From Lycorma delicatula (Eukaryota > Arthropoda > Insecta > Hemiptera > Fulgoridae), in the NCBI RefSeq assembly GCF_047948215.1, contig NC_134463.1:57852201-57916200 (forward strand): 64,000 bases of DNA. Direction: 5' to 3'. The position numbers were made by a program, and so were the translations under genes. The notes under the pieces were generated by a model. It saw nothing but the letters and a program-made list of their open reading frames with translations, was not told the origin of the DNA and searched no databases. Positions within the stretch are counted from its first letter, which is position 1. Each line of letters starts with the position of its first letter. Positions 45,190 through 54,869 of this stretch are shown in pieces.

Positions 45190-46000
45190 CCTACTAAATT
45201 TCTACGTCTTTATTAAATATTTACAATATGATTTACTAACATTACGCAAATAAAAAAATATTGTTATTCGTTCAATCATCCATCGTGATAAAATTTTAAA
45301 AAGTAACAATATTTTTTTTTACTTTTTTCAATTTTCCAAACCTTGGTAGTTGTTTTACATGGTTGTGCGTGGTAGAGGGGTGAATATGGTGTATTTGATA
45401 GAAGCACACTTATTTTTTGGATGTTTGTACCTATCTGTTTTTGTTGATTGCATCACTCCGTCAATCCTTTGTAATTTTACTATTCAAATAACAAATTTCT
45501 CTCACTTCCTATGTATTGTGTTACATAACATAATATTTAATTCTTAATTATGCTACTTTCTGAAAAATGTAATTCTTTTTGTTTTAGTCGCATTTATTTT
45601 CAGATGGAAGTCCTAGTAATAAATCTGTGTCAGTAAATATAAATATATATATATATTTGATTTATAAAGATACTAAAAAGGCTAAATAAACTAAGTATAT
45701 CAGGGGAAATATTGATAGATATACGATAAACGGTTTTCTTTCGAAAATATATATTTTTAAATATAAATGTAAATTCATATCGTATTATTTATTTTATTGT
45801 CATAAAAATGCATTTAGCATAGGAAAAATATAAGAAAAAAGTGAGTGGTTTATAAATATATACACAATGTTTTAAGGTAGAAGCAGAACTTTAAAATATG
45901 AAAGATTATTATTTAATTTCCGTAAATTTATTTAAACTATTATCAGCAACTGCTAAAATTACAAAAATGATCCAGTAGTACCAAAACTGTTAAATTTTAT
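45190..46000. other. AT-rich non-coding stretch
   Basis: Nothing recognised. A short (TA)n run lies near 45640. Confidence 0.45.
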
Positions 46001-46003
46001 TAT

Positions 46004-46722
46004 TTTTTTTTGTCCTCAATTATTTGACAGGTTTGATGCAGCACTCTAAGATTCGCTATCTAGTGCTAGTCGTATCATTTCAATATACTCGCTACATCCC
46101 TAATAATTTGTTTTACGTATTCCAAACGTTGCCTGCCTGCACAATTTTTTCCTTCTACTTTTTTTTTTTTGTTTAACCTTCGGGTCCGCAGTCAAGAGTG
46201 TAAAATGCCATGCCTGACCGGGATTCGAACTCAAGACCTCCGGGTGAAAGGTCGAGACGCTACCACTCGCCCCACGGAGATAGCCGTGGGGCGAGTCCCT
46301 CCAATATTAAAGCGAATATTCCAGGATGCCTTAATATGTGGCCTATAAGTTTGTCTCTTCTTTTAAATATATTTTTCAAATGTTTCTTTCTTCATCAATT
46401 TGCCGCAACACCTCTTCATTTGTCATTTTATCCACCAATCTGATTTTTAACATTCTCCTCTGGCACCACATTTTAAAAGCTCCTAATATTTTCTTCTCAG
46501 GCACTCCAATCGTCCAAGTTTCACTTTCACATAAAGCTACGCTCCAAACATATACTTTCAAAAATCTTTTCCTGACGTTTAAATTAATTTCTGATGTAAA
46601 CAAATTATATTTCCGATTGAAGGCTCGTTTCGCTTGTGCTATTCGGCATTTTATATCGCTCCTGCTTCGTCCATCTTTAGTAATTCTACTTCCCAAATTA
46701 CAAAATTCTATTATTAAAAAAA
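46004..46722 (-). pseudogene. RTE-like LINE 3' end, copy 1, split by SINE2
   Basis: This is the same family as the LINE at 49327, in reverse orientation. From about 46720 downwards it reads LGSRITKDGRSRSDIKCRIA, QAKRAFNRKYNLFTSEINLN, VRKRFLKVYVWSVAL, MLKIRLVDKMTNEEVLRQID and EERN, then a stop at 46375. Homology continues at DNA level to about 46295, is interrupted by SINE2 (46159-46294), and resumes at 46158 down to the gaggacaaaaa 3' end at 46004. Compared with copy 2 it has small deletions and a stop. 5' truncated. Confidence 0.9.
46159..46294 (-). mobile_element. SINE2 nested in LINE, with snap-back 5' end
   Basis: On the - strand: ccgtggggcgagtggtagcg, then ggaggtcttgagttcgaatc, ccggtcaggcatggcatttt and a poly(A) end (T run at 46159-46170). 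Its 5' end carries an extra inverted copy of the first bases: actcgccccacgg (46265-46277) and ccgtggggcgagt (46284-46296) around an agatag loop. The LINE resumes on both sides with only about two bases missing and no target duplication. Confidence 0.85.
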
Positions 46723-46724
46723 AA

Positions 46725-48165
46725 ATATATAATACTAGATTTAAAAACATAATTATTTTTTTAAAACATAGCGTTCTAATTTTTATAAAAATACAAATAA
46801 TTATCTTAATCAAAAGCAGCTACCTCATGTATAAAAAACATAATAACAATAAAAATAAAGTAAAAATGGTATGATGAAATAAATTAACATCGAAATTGAA
46901 ACATATCAATTAAAAAATCATATATAGAAAACTACACTGATTGTTTATAATTTTTTTTTTCATAAGATTATAAGAAATTCGATATTCTGAAGCAATTTTC
47001 TTAAAATTATTAAGCAGTAGAAGAATTTTAGTTCTAACGTCAAGCTATTAACGGATTTGTTGATAGGCCTTAGTTATTGCCAATCATGTTATGCTATCAC
47101 AAAGAAAGTACTATATTTAAGAAGTTGACTGCTAAAAAAGAAAATGACAGGTTGTCTTGGCAATAATGTTAAAAATATTTTTTTTTATTATTTGTTTGAT
47201 ATTTCATATAAAAATAGAATAATAATAACAAAAAATGTCTTTACGGTTTATTTTTAACTAAAAAATAAAAAAAAATAATGAGTTGCAAAAATGTTTTGTA
47301 AAAGAGAAAGATATTTATTAGTTATTTTATCTCGCCGGTGATAAAATTTTTATCTTATAACGAAAAAAAATATTTTATATATTACGAACTCACCTCAAAT
47401 AAAGTTAAATTCGTAAAAAAAATAAATTTAAGTAAATACATGACCTGAATCAATAAAATATTAATTTGATTTATAATTTGATCAATTTAAAAGATAGGAA
47501 AATCAAGTAAACCATTATATCATCACGATATCTATCTATTAATTCTTTTGCTAATATCAAAATCTAATTTTATTTTAAATAAATTTAAAATATCAGTATG
47601 GGTAATACTAGTAAATTAGTAAAAAAATAAACAGTAAAAGAAAAAGTAAACTATTATGTTAAGTAAACCAATATTTCGAAATATTTTCCTGTTGGATAAA
47701 ACCAATATACATAATATATTATTTCTCGACAGAAAGGAATACGTTAATTAAGTTATACTTTCATGTGATTGTAACGCTTTGCATATAAAGCATCTGAGAT
47801 ACAACTGGCACTAATGAGAGTTGTTTTTCTAAAGCTGTGTACAAATTAAGCGAGCCGAGTCTGGTTCGTATAATGTGAACGGTTTAACGAGCTTTGAATG
47901 AGCCTGCTATAAATGGCTTTTTCAAAACTCACTGCGATTTATCTTCCGTCAGTTTTTTTTTTTTTAACAACAAGTACAAAGGGATTTGCAGTACCAGTTA
48001 AGATGGGTTTCAAGATGCAATGAGCATCCAACGAACGGAATGGCTGGAGGGTTCTGATTAACTGTATATAAAAATTTGAACATTTTTAATCCTTTGGAAA
48101 CCAAATAATGAAAATTATTTTAATAAAATTAAAAATAATTAGGTATGTGTGGAAGGAAAATTTCT
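46725..48165. other. AT-rich non-coding stretch
   Basis: The part 47780-48060 is less AT-rich and may be transposon debris related to the following mariner copy. No motif was confirmed. Confidence 0.4.
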
Positions 48166-48169
48166 GCTT

Positions 48170-48625
48170 CAATAGGGCTTAGAGAAGAAGACTAAAAATG
48201 AGCTTCAACTGACATAAACATATCGTTGATTAAGATTTTTCATAACCATCCAAACGCTGCAACATTTCTTGACAAAAATTCATGTAAGCAACCGAATCAG
48301 CATCTATTAATTATTGAACAATTTAAATTCTATTTCCTAGGATAAAAACTTAAGCTCTTATATAAAATTCGACAAATCGATGGGATATTATTCAATGCTA
48401 AAGCAAGTTTAATCGTAGAACATTTTGAACTGCGTATGGCAGTTGGAATTCTTACCAATATATTTTGCTGCTCCTTTATGTTTTAAATTATTTAAATTAA
48501 ATGTGGACCCAATTTTCTCAAACCTTTTAACCTATAAGCTAATCGGATGAACAGATGGTATCCGCTGATGACGCGAAATATTGAACCGATTATGAAATAA
48601 TCTTTTTCCTGTTGTCAACATTTCT
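48170..48625 (-). pseudogene. Mariner-like transposase, copy A (N-terminal half)
   Basis: Same family as 50800-51827. Reading the - strand down from 48625: KRLFHNRFNISRHQRIPS (first HTH region), VKRFEKIGSTF, then IVQ, a stop, and LIDADSVTYMNFCQEMLQ. In the catalytic region it reads MSVEAHF where 'MSDEAHF' is expected, so the catalytic aspartate is valine. It ends soon after. Several stops. The C-terminal half is not found below 48170. Confidence 0.75.
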
Positions 48626-49315
48626 ATAAAACGATGTAACACAGAAAGCATGATGTGCATTGTGTTTCATGTTTATTAAATAGCATTAAATGACTAACAA
48701 TAAATATACCATCAATTTTAGTCCCCTTACCGAAATGTAAAATGAAGAACCAAGTTTTTAAAATTTCCTGTAATTTTCTTGCATAGTACGGTACAGAAAA
48801 GTGTAGTGAGGCCCAAACAAACATTACATATAATTTTCGTTACACGGTACGTATTTCTTAATATGTAACCTGCATAAGAGTTATAATTTTCATCATTCAA
48901 ATAATCATCAGATTATTCTGATGAATAATGATAATCATCAGAATCATAATCATGAGAAGTTGATTTAACTTGTAGGAATGAATATTCCTTGCATTTTGGA
49001 GTAGCAGGCTCATCGTAAGGTCCCATGAGCTTGATATAATTTTGTATGTTTGGGTGTTTGGATTAGTAAAGAAAGTCAGGTGGAAACTACTTTATTCCCG
49101 ACATTACTTTACTAAAACTGGCATGAATGCTTTTAGTTTTAAGATTGTTTATGATATTTTTGGATGTGATTTGTGTCTTTTGTTGAACTTATATTTTTTA
49201 TACCGATAAATCGTAACTGCTATTTCATCTAACATACTTCTTGGAATAAGGTTTAAATAAAAAAAAATATATATATATAATTATATATATAAGAATTATT
49301 TATATATATAAGGTT
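48626..49315. other. Non-coding stretch
   Basis: A short palindromic/tandem patch of atcatcagattattctgatg lies at 48893-48955. Nothing else recognised. Confidence 0.45.
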
Positions 49316-49326
49316 AAGAAATTTTA

Positions 49327-50289
49327 TTTTAGCAACAATAACAATTGAAGAACATATGAAAGAAGCCCTAATAAGAAAGGGAGTCCGACAAGGATGTTCC
49401 CTATCTCCGTTACTTTTTAATCTTTACATGGAACTAGCAGTTAATGATGTTAAAGAACAATTTAGATTCGGAGTAACAGTACAAGGTGAAAAGATAAAGA
49501 TGCTACGATTTGCTGATGATATAGTAATTCTAGCCGAGAGTAAAAAGGATTTAGAAGAAACAATGAACGGCATAGATGAAGTCCTACGCAAGAACTATCG
49601 CATGAAAATAAACAAGAACAAAACAAAAGTAATGAAATGTAGTAGAAATAACAAAGATGGACCGCTGAATGTGAAAATAGGAGGAGAAAAGATTATGGAG
49701 GTAGAAGAATTTTGTTATTTGGGAAGTAAAATTACTAAAGATGGACGAAGCAGGAGCGATATAAAATGCCGAATAGCACAAGCTAAACGAGCCTTCAGTA
49801 AGAAATATAATTTGTTTACATCAAAAATTAATTTAAATGTCAGGAAAAGATTTTTGAAAGTGTATGTTTGGAGTGTCGCTTTATATGGAAGTGAAACTTG
49901 GACAATCGGAGTATCTGAGAAGAAAAGATTAGAAGCTTTTGAAATGTGGTGCTATAGGAGAATGTTAAAAATCAGATGGGTGGATAAAGTGACAAATGAA
50001 GAGGTATTGCGGCAAATAGATGAAGAAAGAAGCATTTGGAAAAATATAGTTAAAAGAAGAGACAGACTTATAGGCCACATACTAAGGCATCCTGGAATAG
50101 TCGCTTTAATATTGGAAGGACAGGTAGAAGGGAAAAATTGTGTAGGCAGGCCACGTTTGGAGTATGTAAAACAAATTGTTGGGGATGTAGGATGTAGAGG
50201 GTATACTGAAATGAAACGACTAGCACTAGATAGGGAATCTTGGAGAGCTGCATCAAACCAGTCAAATGACTGAAGACAAAAAAAAAAGA
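49327..50289 (+). mobile_element. RTE-like LINE insertion, copy 2, with 11-bp target duplications
   Basis: A 5'-truncated LINE of about 963 bp. The direct repeat aagaaatttta flanks it exactly (49316-49326 and 50290-50300). The 3' end is an A-rich tail directly after the ORF stop (gaagacaaaaaaaaaagaa). Flank duplications and tail are typical of target-primed reverse transcription. It carries the open frame described next. The lack of stops and the perfect duplication suggest it is younger than other LINE remains here. Confidence 0.92.
49356..50273 (+). CDS. LINE ORF2 C-terminal 305 residues (RT active site to end)
   Basis: Encodes the second half of a retrotransposon polymerase: it would copy LINE RNA at a nicked target, but the endonuclease and RT N-terminus are missing. 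Residues about 7-20 carry the RT motif KGVRQGCSLSPLLFNLY. FADD (about residue 52, in MLRFADDIVILAES) is the catalytic motif and is intact. Residues 87-92 KTKVMK, then EEFCYLGSKITKDGRSR (motif E region), LKVYVWSVALYGSETW, FEMWCYRRMLKIRWVDK and RDRLIGHILRH follow in the order typical of RTE-type elements. It ends RAASNQSND. The ATG at 49356 is only the first in-frame methionine. The true frame enters from upstream and is cut by 5' truncation, so no functional protein is expected. Assignment to RTE is by motif resemblance. Confidence 0.9.
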   Translation: MKEALIRKGVRQGCSLSPLLFNLYMELAVNDVKEQFRFGVTVQGEKIKMLRFADDIVILAESKKDLEETMNGIDEVLRKNYRMKINKNKTKVMKCSRNNKDGPLNVKIGGEKIMEVEEFCYLGSKITKDGRSRSDIKCRIAQAKRAFSKKYNLFTSKINLNVRKRFLKVYVWSVALYGSETWTIGVSEKKRLEAFEMWCYRRMLKIRWVDKVTNEEVLRQIDEERSIWKNIVKRRDRLIGHILRHPGIVALILEGQVEGKNCVGRPRLEYVKQIVGDVGCRGYTEMKRLALDRESWRAASNQSND

Positions 50290-50299
50290 AAGAAATTTT

Positions 50300-50795
50300 A
50301 ATACGTTATGTGAATTCTAGTTGTAGGCCTACACTTAAATTTTAGAAAAAATTAAAACTTTTTTCTTGTTAAAAATTTTAAAACTACATAAAATTAGATA
50401 TTTGCCATAACTGAAGCAAAAAATAAAAAAATAAATCTTAAAGGTAACTCTACGGGTAAAATGATTTGTTCTCCGAAAAATAGCACATACCAGTTGGTAC
50501 AATGGCTAAATGAAAAGCAAAGAAATATCTCGTGTTATTACTTTTTTTTTCATACAATATTAAAAACCTTATGAGAAATGTACCATTTATTCAAGATTAT
50601 CTATGATCAAATTTATCCCATATTTTGACTACATTTGTGCCAATAATTTTATTATCATTTAATTGCTAAAAATCTCTAGACTACTTTGATTTTGTAAAGG
50701 GTACATCAATGAAGGGTGAAAATTTAAAATCTTGGTAATCATTTGACCTTTGGATGAGGACGCTGAACATCATGATATATTATCAACCATATAAT
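50300..50795. other. Non-coding stretch
   Basis: AT-rich, no gene. The last ~100 bases may be the 5' untranslated part of the mariner copy. Confidence 0.4.
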
Positions 50796-50799
50796 GCAA

Positions 50800-51827
50800 T
50801 TTAGTAACCATGGAAACTTGGTCAGGTGCGCATCATGGTTTCTGTGTTGAATCGCTATATAAAAATGGTGACTCCGCGACAACTGTACGAAAGCTATTTC
50901 ACAATCAGTTTAATATCCTGGGTTATGGGTGATTAATGTCTGTTCATTCAATGAACTTATGGGTTAAAAGGTTTGAGAAAAGCGGGTGGGTTCACATTTA
51001 AATTAGAACATAAAGAAGTAGCAGAAAGTATTAGAACACCAGAAAACATTGATAAGAGTATGAACTCCCTAAAAAAACGCAGTCAAAAATGTTATGCGAT
51101 TAAATTTTTTGGATTAGCATTGAATATTAGTGAATCATTGATTAGTTGAATCTTACATAAAGACTTTTCATCCTTATAAATAAAATTCTTATTGTTCAGG
51201 AATTAAAAGATGCTGAATCGGTTACTCGCATGAATTTTTATCAAAAACCTTTTTTGCAGAATTTGGTTGATTATGAAAATTTAATCTACCATGTGGTTAT
51301 GTCGTTTGAACTTCATTTTTACTCGAACGCTACGTAAATGAGCAGAATAATCGATATTGGAGCGCAGAAGACCCACTTTAGTTACACGAAAAACCGTTGC
51401 ATAGTTTGAAGGTCACAGTGTGTTGTACAATTTCGTTATCTGGCATTATTGGACCTTTCTTTTTTCAAAATTATCGAGAAAACACTACTGCAACTGTTAT
51501 TGCAGCGCATTACGCGTTAGTCACAAAATTTGTGTGGCAAATTCTATTTGTACAGTTAGTTCGATTGTGTGGCAATTAGTACAATTTCTACAAATTACCT
51601 GTTTTAAATCGGTGCTACAAGTCGTACAGCTGATGTGCCTACTACCGTTTTAAGAGGACTCTTTCCGAACAGTATCATATCAAACGAAAGGGTACACTGT
51701 GGCCGGATAGATCTTCTAATTTGCACGCATACGACTCTTTTCTTTGGGTTTGCTCCAAGAAAAAGGTGTATGTTGAGGGACCGCAAACGTTGCGGAACTA
51801 AAATTAAGAATCTGATGTTGATTTTTA
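50800..51827 (+). pseudogene. Mariner-like transposase, copy B (near full span)
   Basis: An intact protein of this family would be about 340-350 residues, and this copy spans nearly all of it. HTH region: FCVESLYKNGDSATTVRKLF, HNQFNI, LWVKRFEKSG. Linker: RTPENIDKSMN and ILHKDF, then IVQELKDAESVTRMNF. Catalytic part: MSFELHF (the expected DE of 'MSDEAHF' is degraded), LHEKPLHSLKVTVCC, SGIIGPFFFQN. After frame changes come GATSRTADVPTTVLRGLFPN ('GAT.HTA..tm.lLr..F..') and a degraded 'DFFLWG' region (LFSLGLL). Multiple stops and frameshifts. Terminal inverted repeats not found. It directly abuts R3 copy D at 51828. Confidence 0.85.
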
Positions 51828-52790
51828 CCACATGATTTCCTTTTACGCCTATTTAATTATATATACACATTTTTTGCTGTACTTCTTTTAAACTTATTTC
51901 ATTTGAAAGTGAGATATGATCCTCCAATTCTTTAATATAGTGGACAGTTACACAATTGCATTATGGTGTACACCAAATTTTTTGTGGTGCAATGTGATGT
52001 CCGTAGTAGGTATGTGGTGTAAGTGAAAACGTGTCGGATCCGTAACCATGCACACATCGGTTCGAATCCGACTTCATCTACATACATATATTTTTTTTAA
52101 CTTTTTTTTTAATTTAACTATATTTATTTATTAATAATTATTAACCTCTGATTGTTAAAATCTTTGAATTAAAATGAAAGTTACATACAATTTTATTTCA
52201 CTAACAATTTCTGATTTTTTTTTTCATATTTGTTTGTATTGTTATTATTGAATTATGTATAATTAATTTTTTTTTCAATCAGAGGTTATAGTTATTAATA
52301 AATCAATATATTTAAATTAAAAAAAAGTATATGAAGCCGGATTCGAACCGTGTGCCTTCAACTTGTAAGATCCAGATATTTCATTAATTAAAATTTTGTT
52401 TGGCTATAACTCTGGAACCAATGAATATAAGTACCACTTACGATATATTGTTGAAAAGCTCTCAACGAAAACTTATTACTGCAGTTAAGAAAAAGTCCAA
52501 AACCAAAATTAGTGTGGATTTTGGGCTTTTTTGGACAGTTTTGGTGCAATCGATTACAATGAAAAGGGGAGTTGAACAACTAGATGTTACAACAATCCTA
52601 AATCCAAAATTTCAACATACTACGGCTAATCGTTTTTGAGCTATGCGAGATACATACGTATGTACAGACGTCACGCATAAACTAGTCAAAATGGATTCAG
52701 GAATGGTCAAAATGGATATTTCCGTTGAAATCTGAAAACCGAAAATTTTTGCGATACAATACCTTTACTTCGTACAAGGACGTAAAAATT
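51828..52790 (-). repeat. R3 repeat, copy D, with palindromic interior
   Basis: The - strand copy starts near 52790 (tttacttcgtacaaggacgt on +). It has the diagnostic gaccattcctgaatccattt region and aagtaccacttacgatatat on +, and its far 3' end lies at 51828-51880 (ttttacgcctatttaattat on +). Inside it, 52053-52154 is a + strand R3 segment (cacatcggttcgaatccgac ... taacctctgattg). This forms an inverted pair with 52279-52375 (caatcagaggttata ... ggattcgaaccgtgtg). The block 51880-52050 is unexplained. Confidence 0.8.
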
Positions 52791-52799
52791 AAAGAAATT

Positions 52800-53078
52800 G
52801 TTTGCATTACACCGGCCATGTTCGGCGATTGTAATGTAAAATTTTCGTTTAAGACTACACTATAAGACAGATAAGATTATAAAATTCTTACAGTGGTAGT
52901 CTTATAGTTTTTTTAGTCCTGCTCGAAAATTAAAAGAAAATAATATTTGACTATAAAAACTAAAATGACATGTCTTATTTAACAAAAAAATGTAGAAATA
53001 TTCATGTTAAAATAAAAGCATATTTAAATACAAAAGTTTTAAACATTTTCCAGCTTAATTAACCCACTCTTTATTACA
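52800..53078. other. Non-coding spacer
   Basis: Nothing recognised. Confidence 0.4.
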
Positions 53079-53080
53079 CA

Positions 53081-53220
53081 TGACGCGAGTGATAGAATTT
53101 CAGCTTTTCATCTGAAGGTTCCAGGTTTGAATCTCGGTCAGATGTGGCATTTTTACACGCTAAAAAATTGCCATTTCATCTCATTCTCTGAAGCAATACC
53201 CGGTCCCGGAGGCTAAAAAA
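53081..53220 (+). mobile_element. SINE2, full length
   Basis: gacgcgagtgatagaatttc, B box aggtttgaatctcgg, then gtggcatttttacacgctaa, catctcattctctgaagcaa and the tail tcccggaggctaaaaaaa. It shows the complete SINE2 including the tail shared with SINE1. Target duplications not evident. Confidence 0.85.
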
Positions 53221-53224
53221 ATAT

Positions 53225-54525
53225 TAAAAAAACGTACCCGAGAACACGCCCAGAAAAGTCTTTTATACATTAAGGTATGTTCCCATTTGATGAACTCATA
53301 CAGAAACAAACTGAATCAAAATGAGGACTGTAAACTGAAAATGAACGATTAAATTCAAATGATATTCATTACCGATCGGTACGTCAAAGGAAAAAAAAAA
53401 TGTTCTTTATTTTCCGTTCATGTGCGTAATATAAATGGCCGGGGTTTTGTCATCAGTTACATGTTCACGTTCACAGTAGTACTGGCATATTAATGAAAGT
53501 TGGCGCCGACGGTTAACGCGGCGCCGTAATTATATCTTTACGTGTTTTAAGAAATGTTCGTGAATGAAAATTAAATTAACTGATACCCTGTACGGGGCTG
53601 TAAGTTTCTAAAATTGATATGTTGCACTTATGCATTATAACTATTAATGTAACAATTATAATTTGTTATAATTATTATGGTGGAATTATACTATTAATTT
53701 ATAATTAATTGTATATTCGATTTAAAAATATTCAATGAGAATTAGTCCTTATTAAATTAAAAAAAGTAATAATAATTTATATAAAATTTGATCGAGGGGC
53801 ATCTCTAGCGTCTCTCAAGTATGACAAATTGACAGAGAGGCGGTGACGCTACCTTTATAATCTTTAAAATAGGGGTTTGACACCTTCCGCACCCTCAAAT
53901 TTATTTTATTAAATAAATAAGAATAATGTATTTATGAATGATTGTAACAAAAATTTAATCTTATTCGTAAAACATTTTTTCGATTAGCATTCGTGTTTCT
54001 TTATTGAACCGCATCAAAGTCACACAGTAACGACTATAAAAATATTCAGACTTCAGAAGTGGTCTGACCGAGTTCAGCCGATAATGGTCGGTCAAGTACG
54101 ACTCGACCAATTTTCATGCTTATCTAAATTTGAAATTTTTTTCGTTTTATACCACCCAAAACAACTCAAAAATCATTATTATGTTTAAAAACAATTTTTA
54201 GGCGAGAAAAAAGGTAAATAAAATTTTTAAAGCTAAGAAGAGACTTTGTGCAAAATTTTAATTACTTGAAAACAAGGATTAGTAAGATATATTTGTCAAT
54301 GATTCAGTAAGAGTGATTGTTATATCGCCGTTTATTTTTAAAAAATATCCTAATTCTTTATCTTTTTATAACTGTTACTACGATTTAAAATATTACAACG
54401 TTTAATACAATAATTATTAAATTTTATTTATAAAATTACCTCGTTTTATTTAAAGATTATAAATGGCATGACAATAATGTCATTTAGTTTAGCGCGTAGC
54501 ATCAGTATAAAGTAATAATAAGTTA
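53225..54525. other. Mostly AT-rich non-coding stretch
   Basis: A small GC-rich inverted repeat (ggcgccg at 53502 and cggcgcc at 53519) lies near 53500. A 74-base patch near 53805 has normal GC. No family recognised. Confidence 0.4.
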
Positions 54526-54529
54526 GTAA

Positions 54530-54860
54530 GTATGGTGTGTTGTGGCTATTTATGCTATATCGTCTGACTTGGTGTGCCGCTGGCCGCGAGTTTTTGTCGT
54601 TCGCCCCACCACAAAACTACTAGGCTATTCATGAGTGTACCACCTCGGCTGAGAGGAGGCAAAAGCTAAGTGAGATGTTACATGTCTCAGTCAGATATCT
54701 TTGTAGTGGGGATAAAACCATAACCTCAGCGGCGGCGGCAGCTAGAGCAGTAACAGTGGGAGGGGTAGGTGGTTGATTTGACGAAGAGGTGAAGTGGTGG
54801 AAAACAGTCATTGGTTCAAAACACGGGATCAACACATGGACGATATCTGCACGCGCTTCC
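54530..54860. other. GC-rich island with (GCN)n run, unidentified
   Basis: About 330 bases much richer in GC than the surroundings, with gcggcggcggcagct at 54730. The - strand frame 54835-54629 reads TALAAAAAEV and the + strand also gives alanine. A poly-alanine run plus GC island can mark a host exon or promoter region, but no splice signals or family were convincing. Confidence 0.3.
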
Positions 54861-54869
54861 GGTCTCTAA

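Noticed and set aside
54629..54835. 68-codon frame with an alanine run
   Set aside because: Alanine arises from a GCN-type simple repeat readable on both strands. No other coding evidence, so kept only as an unexplained island.
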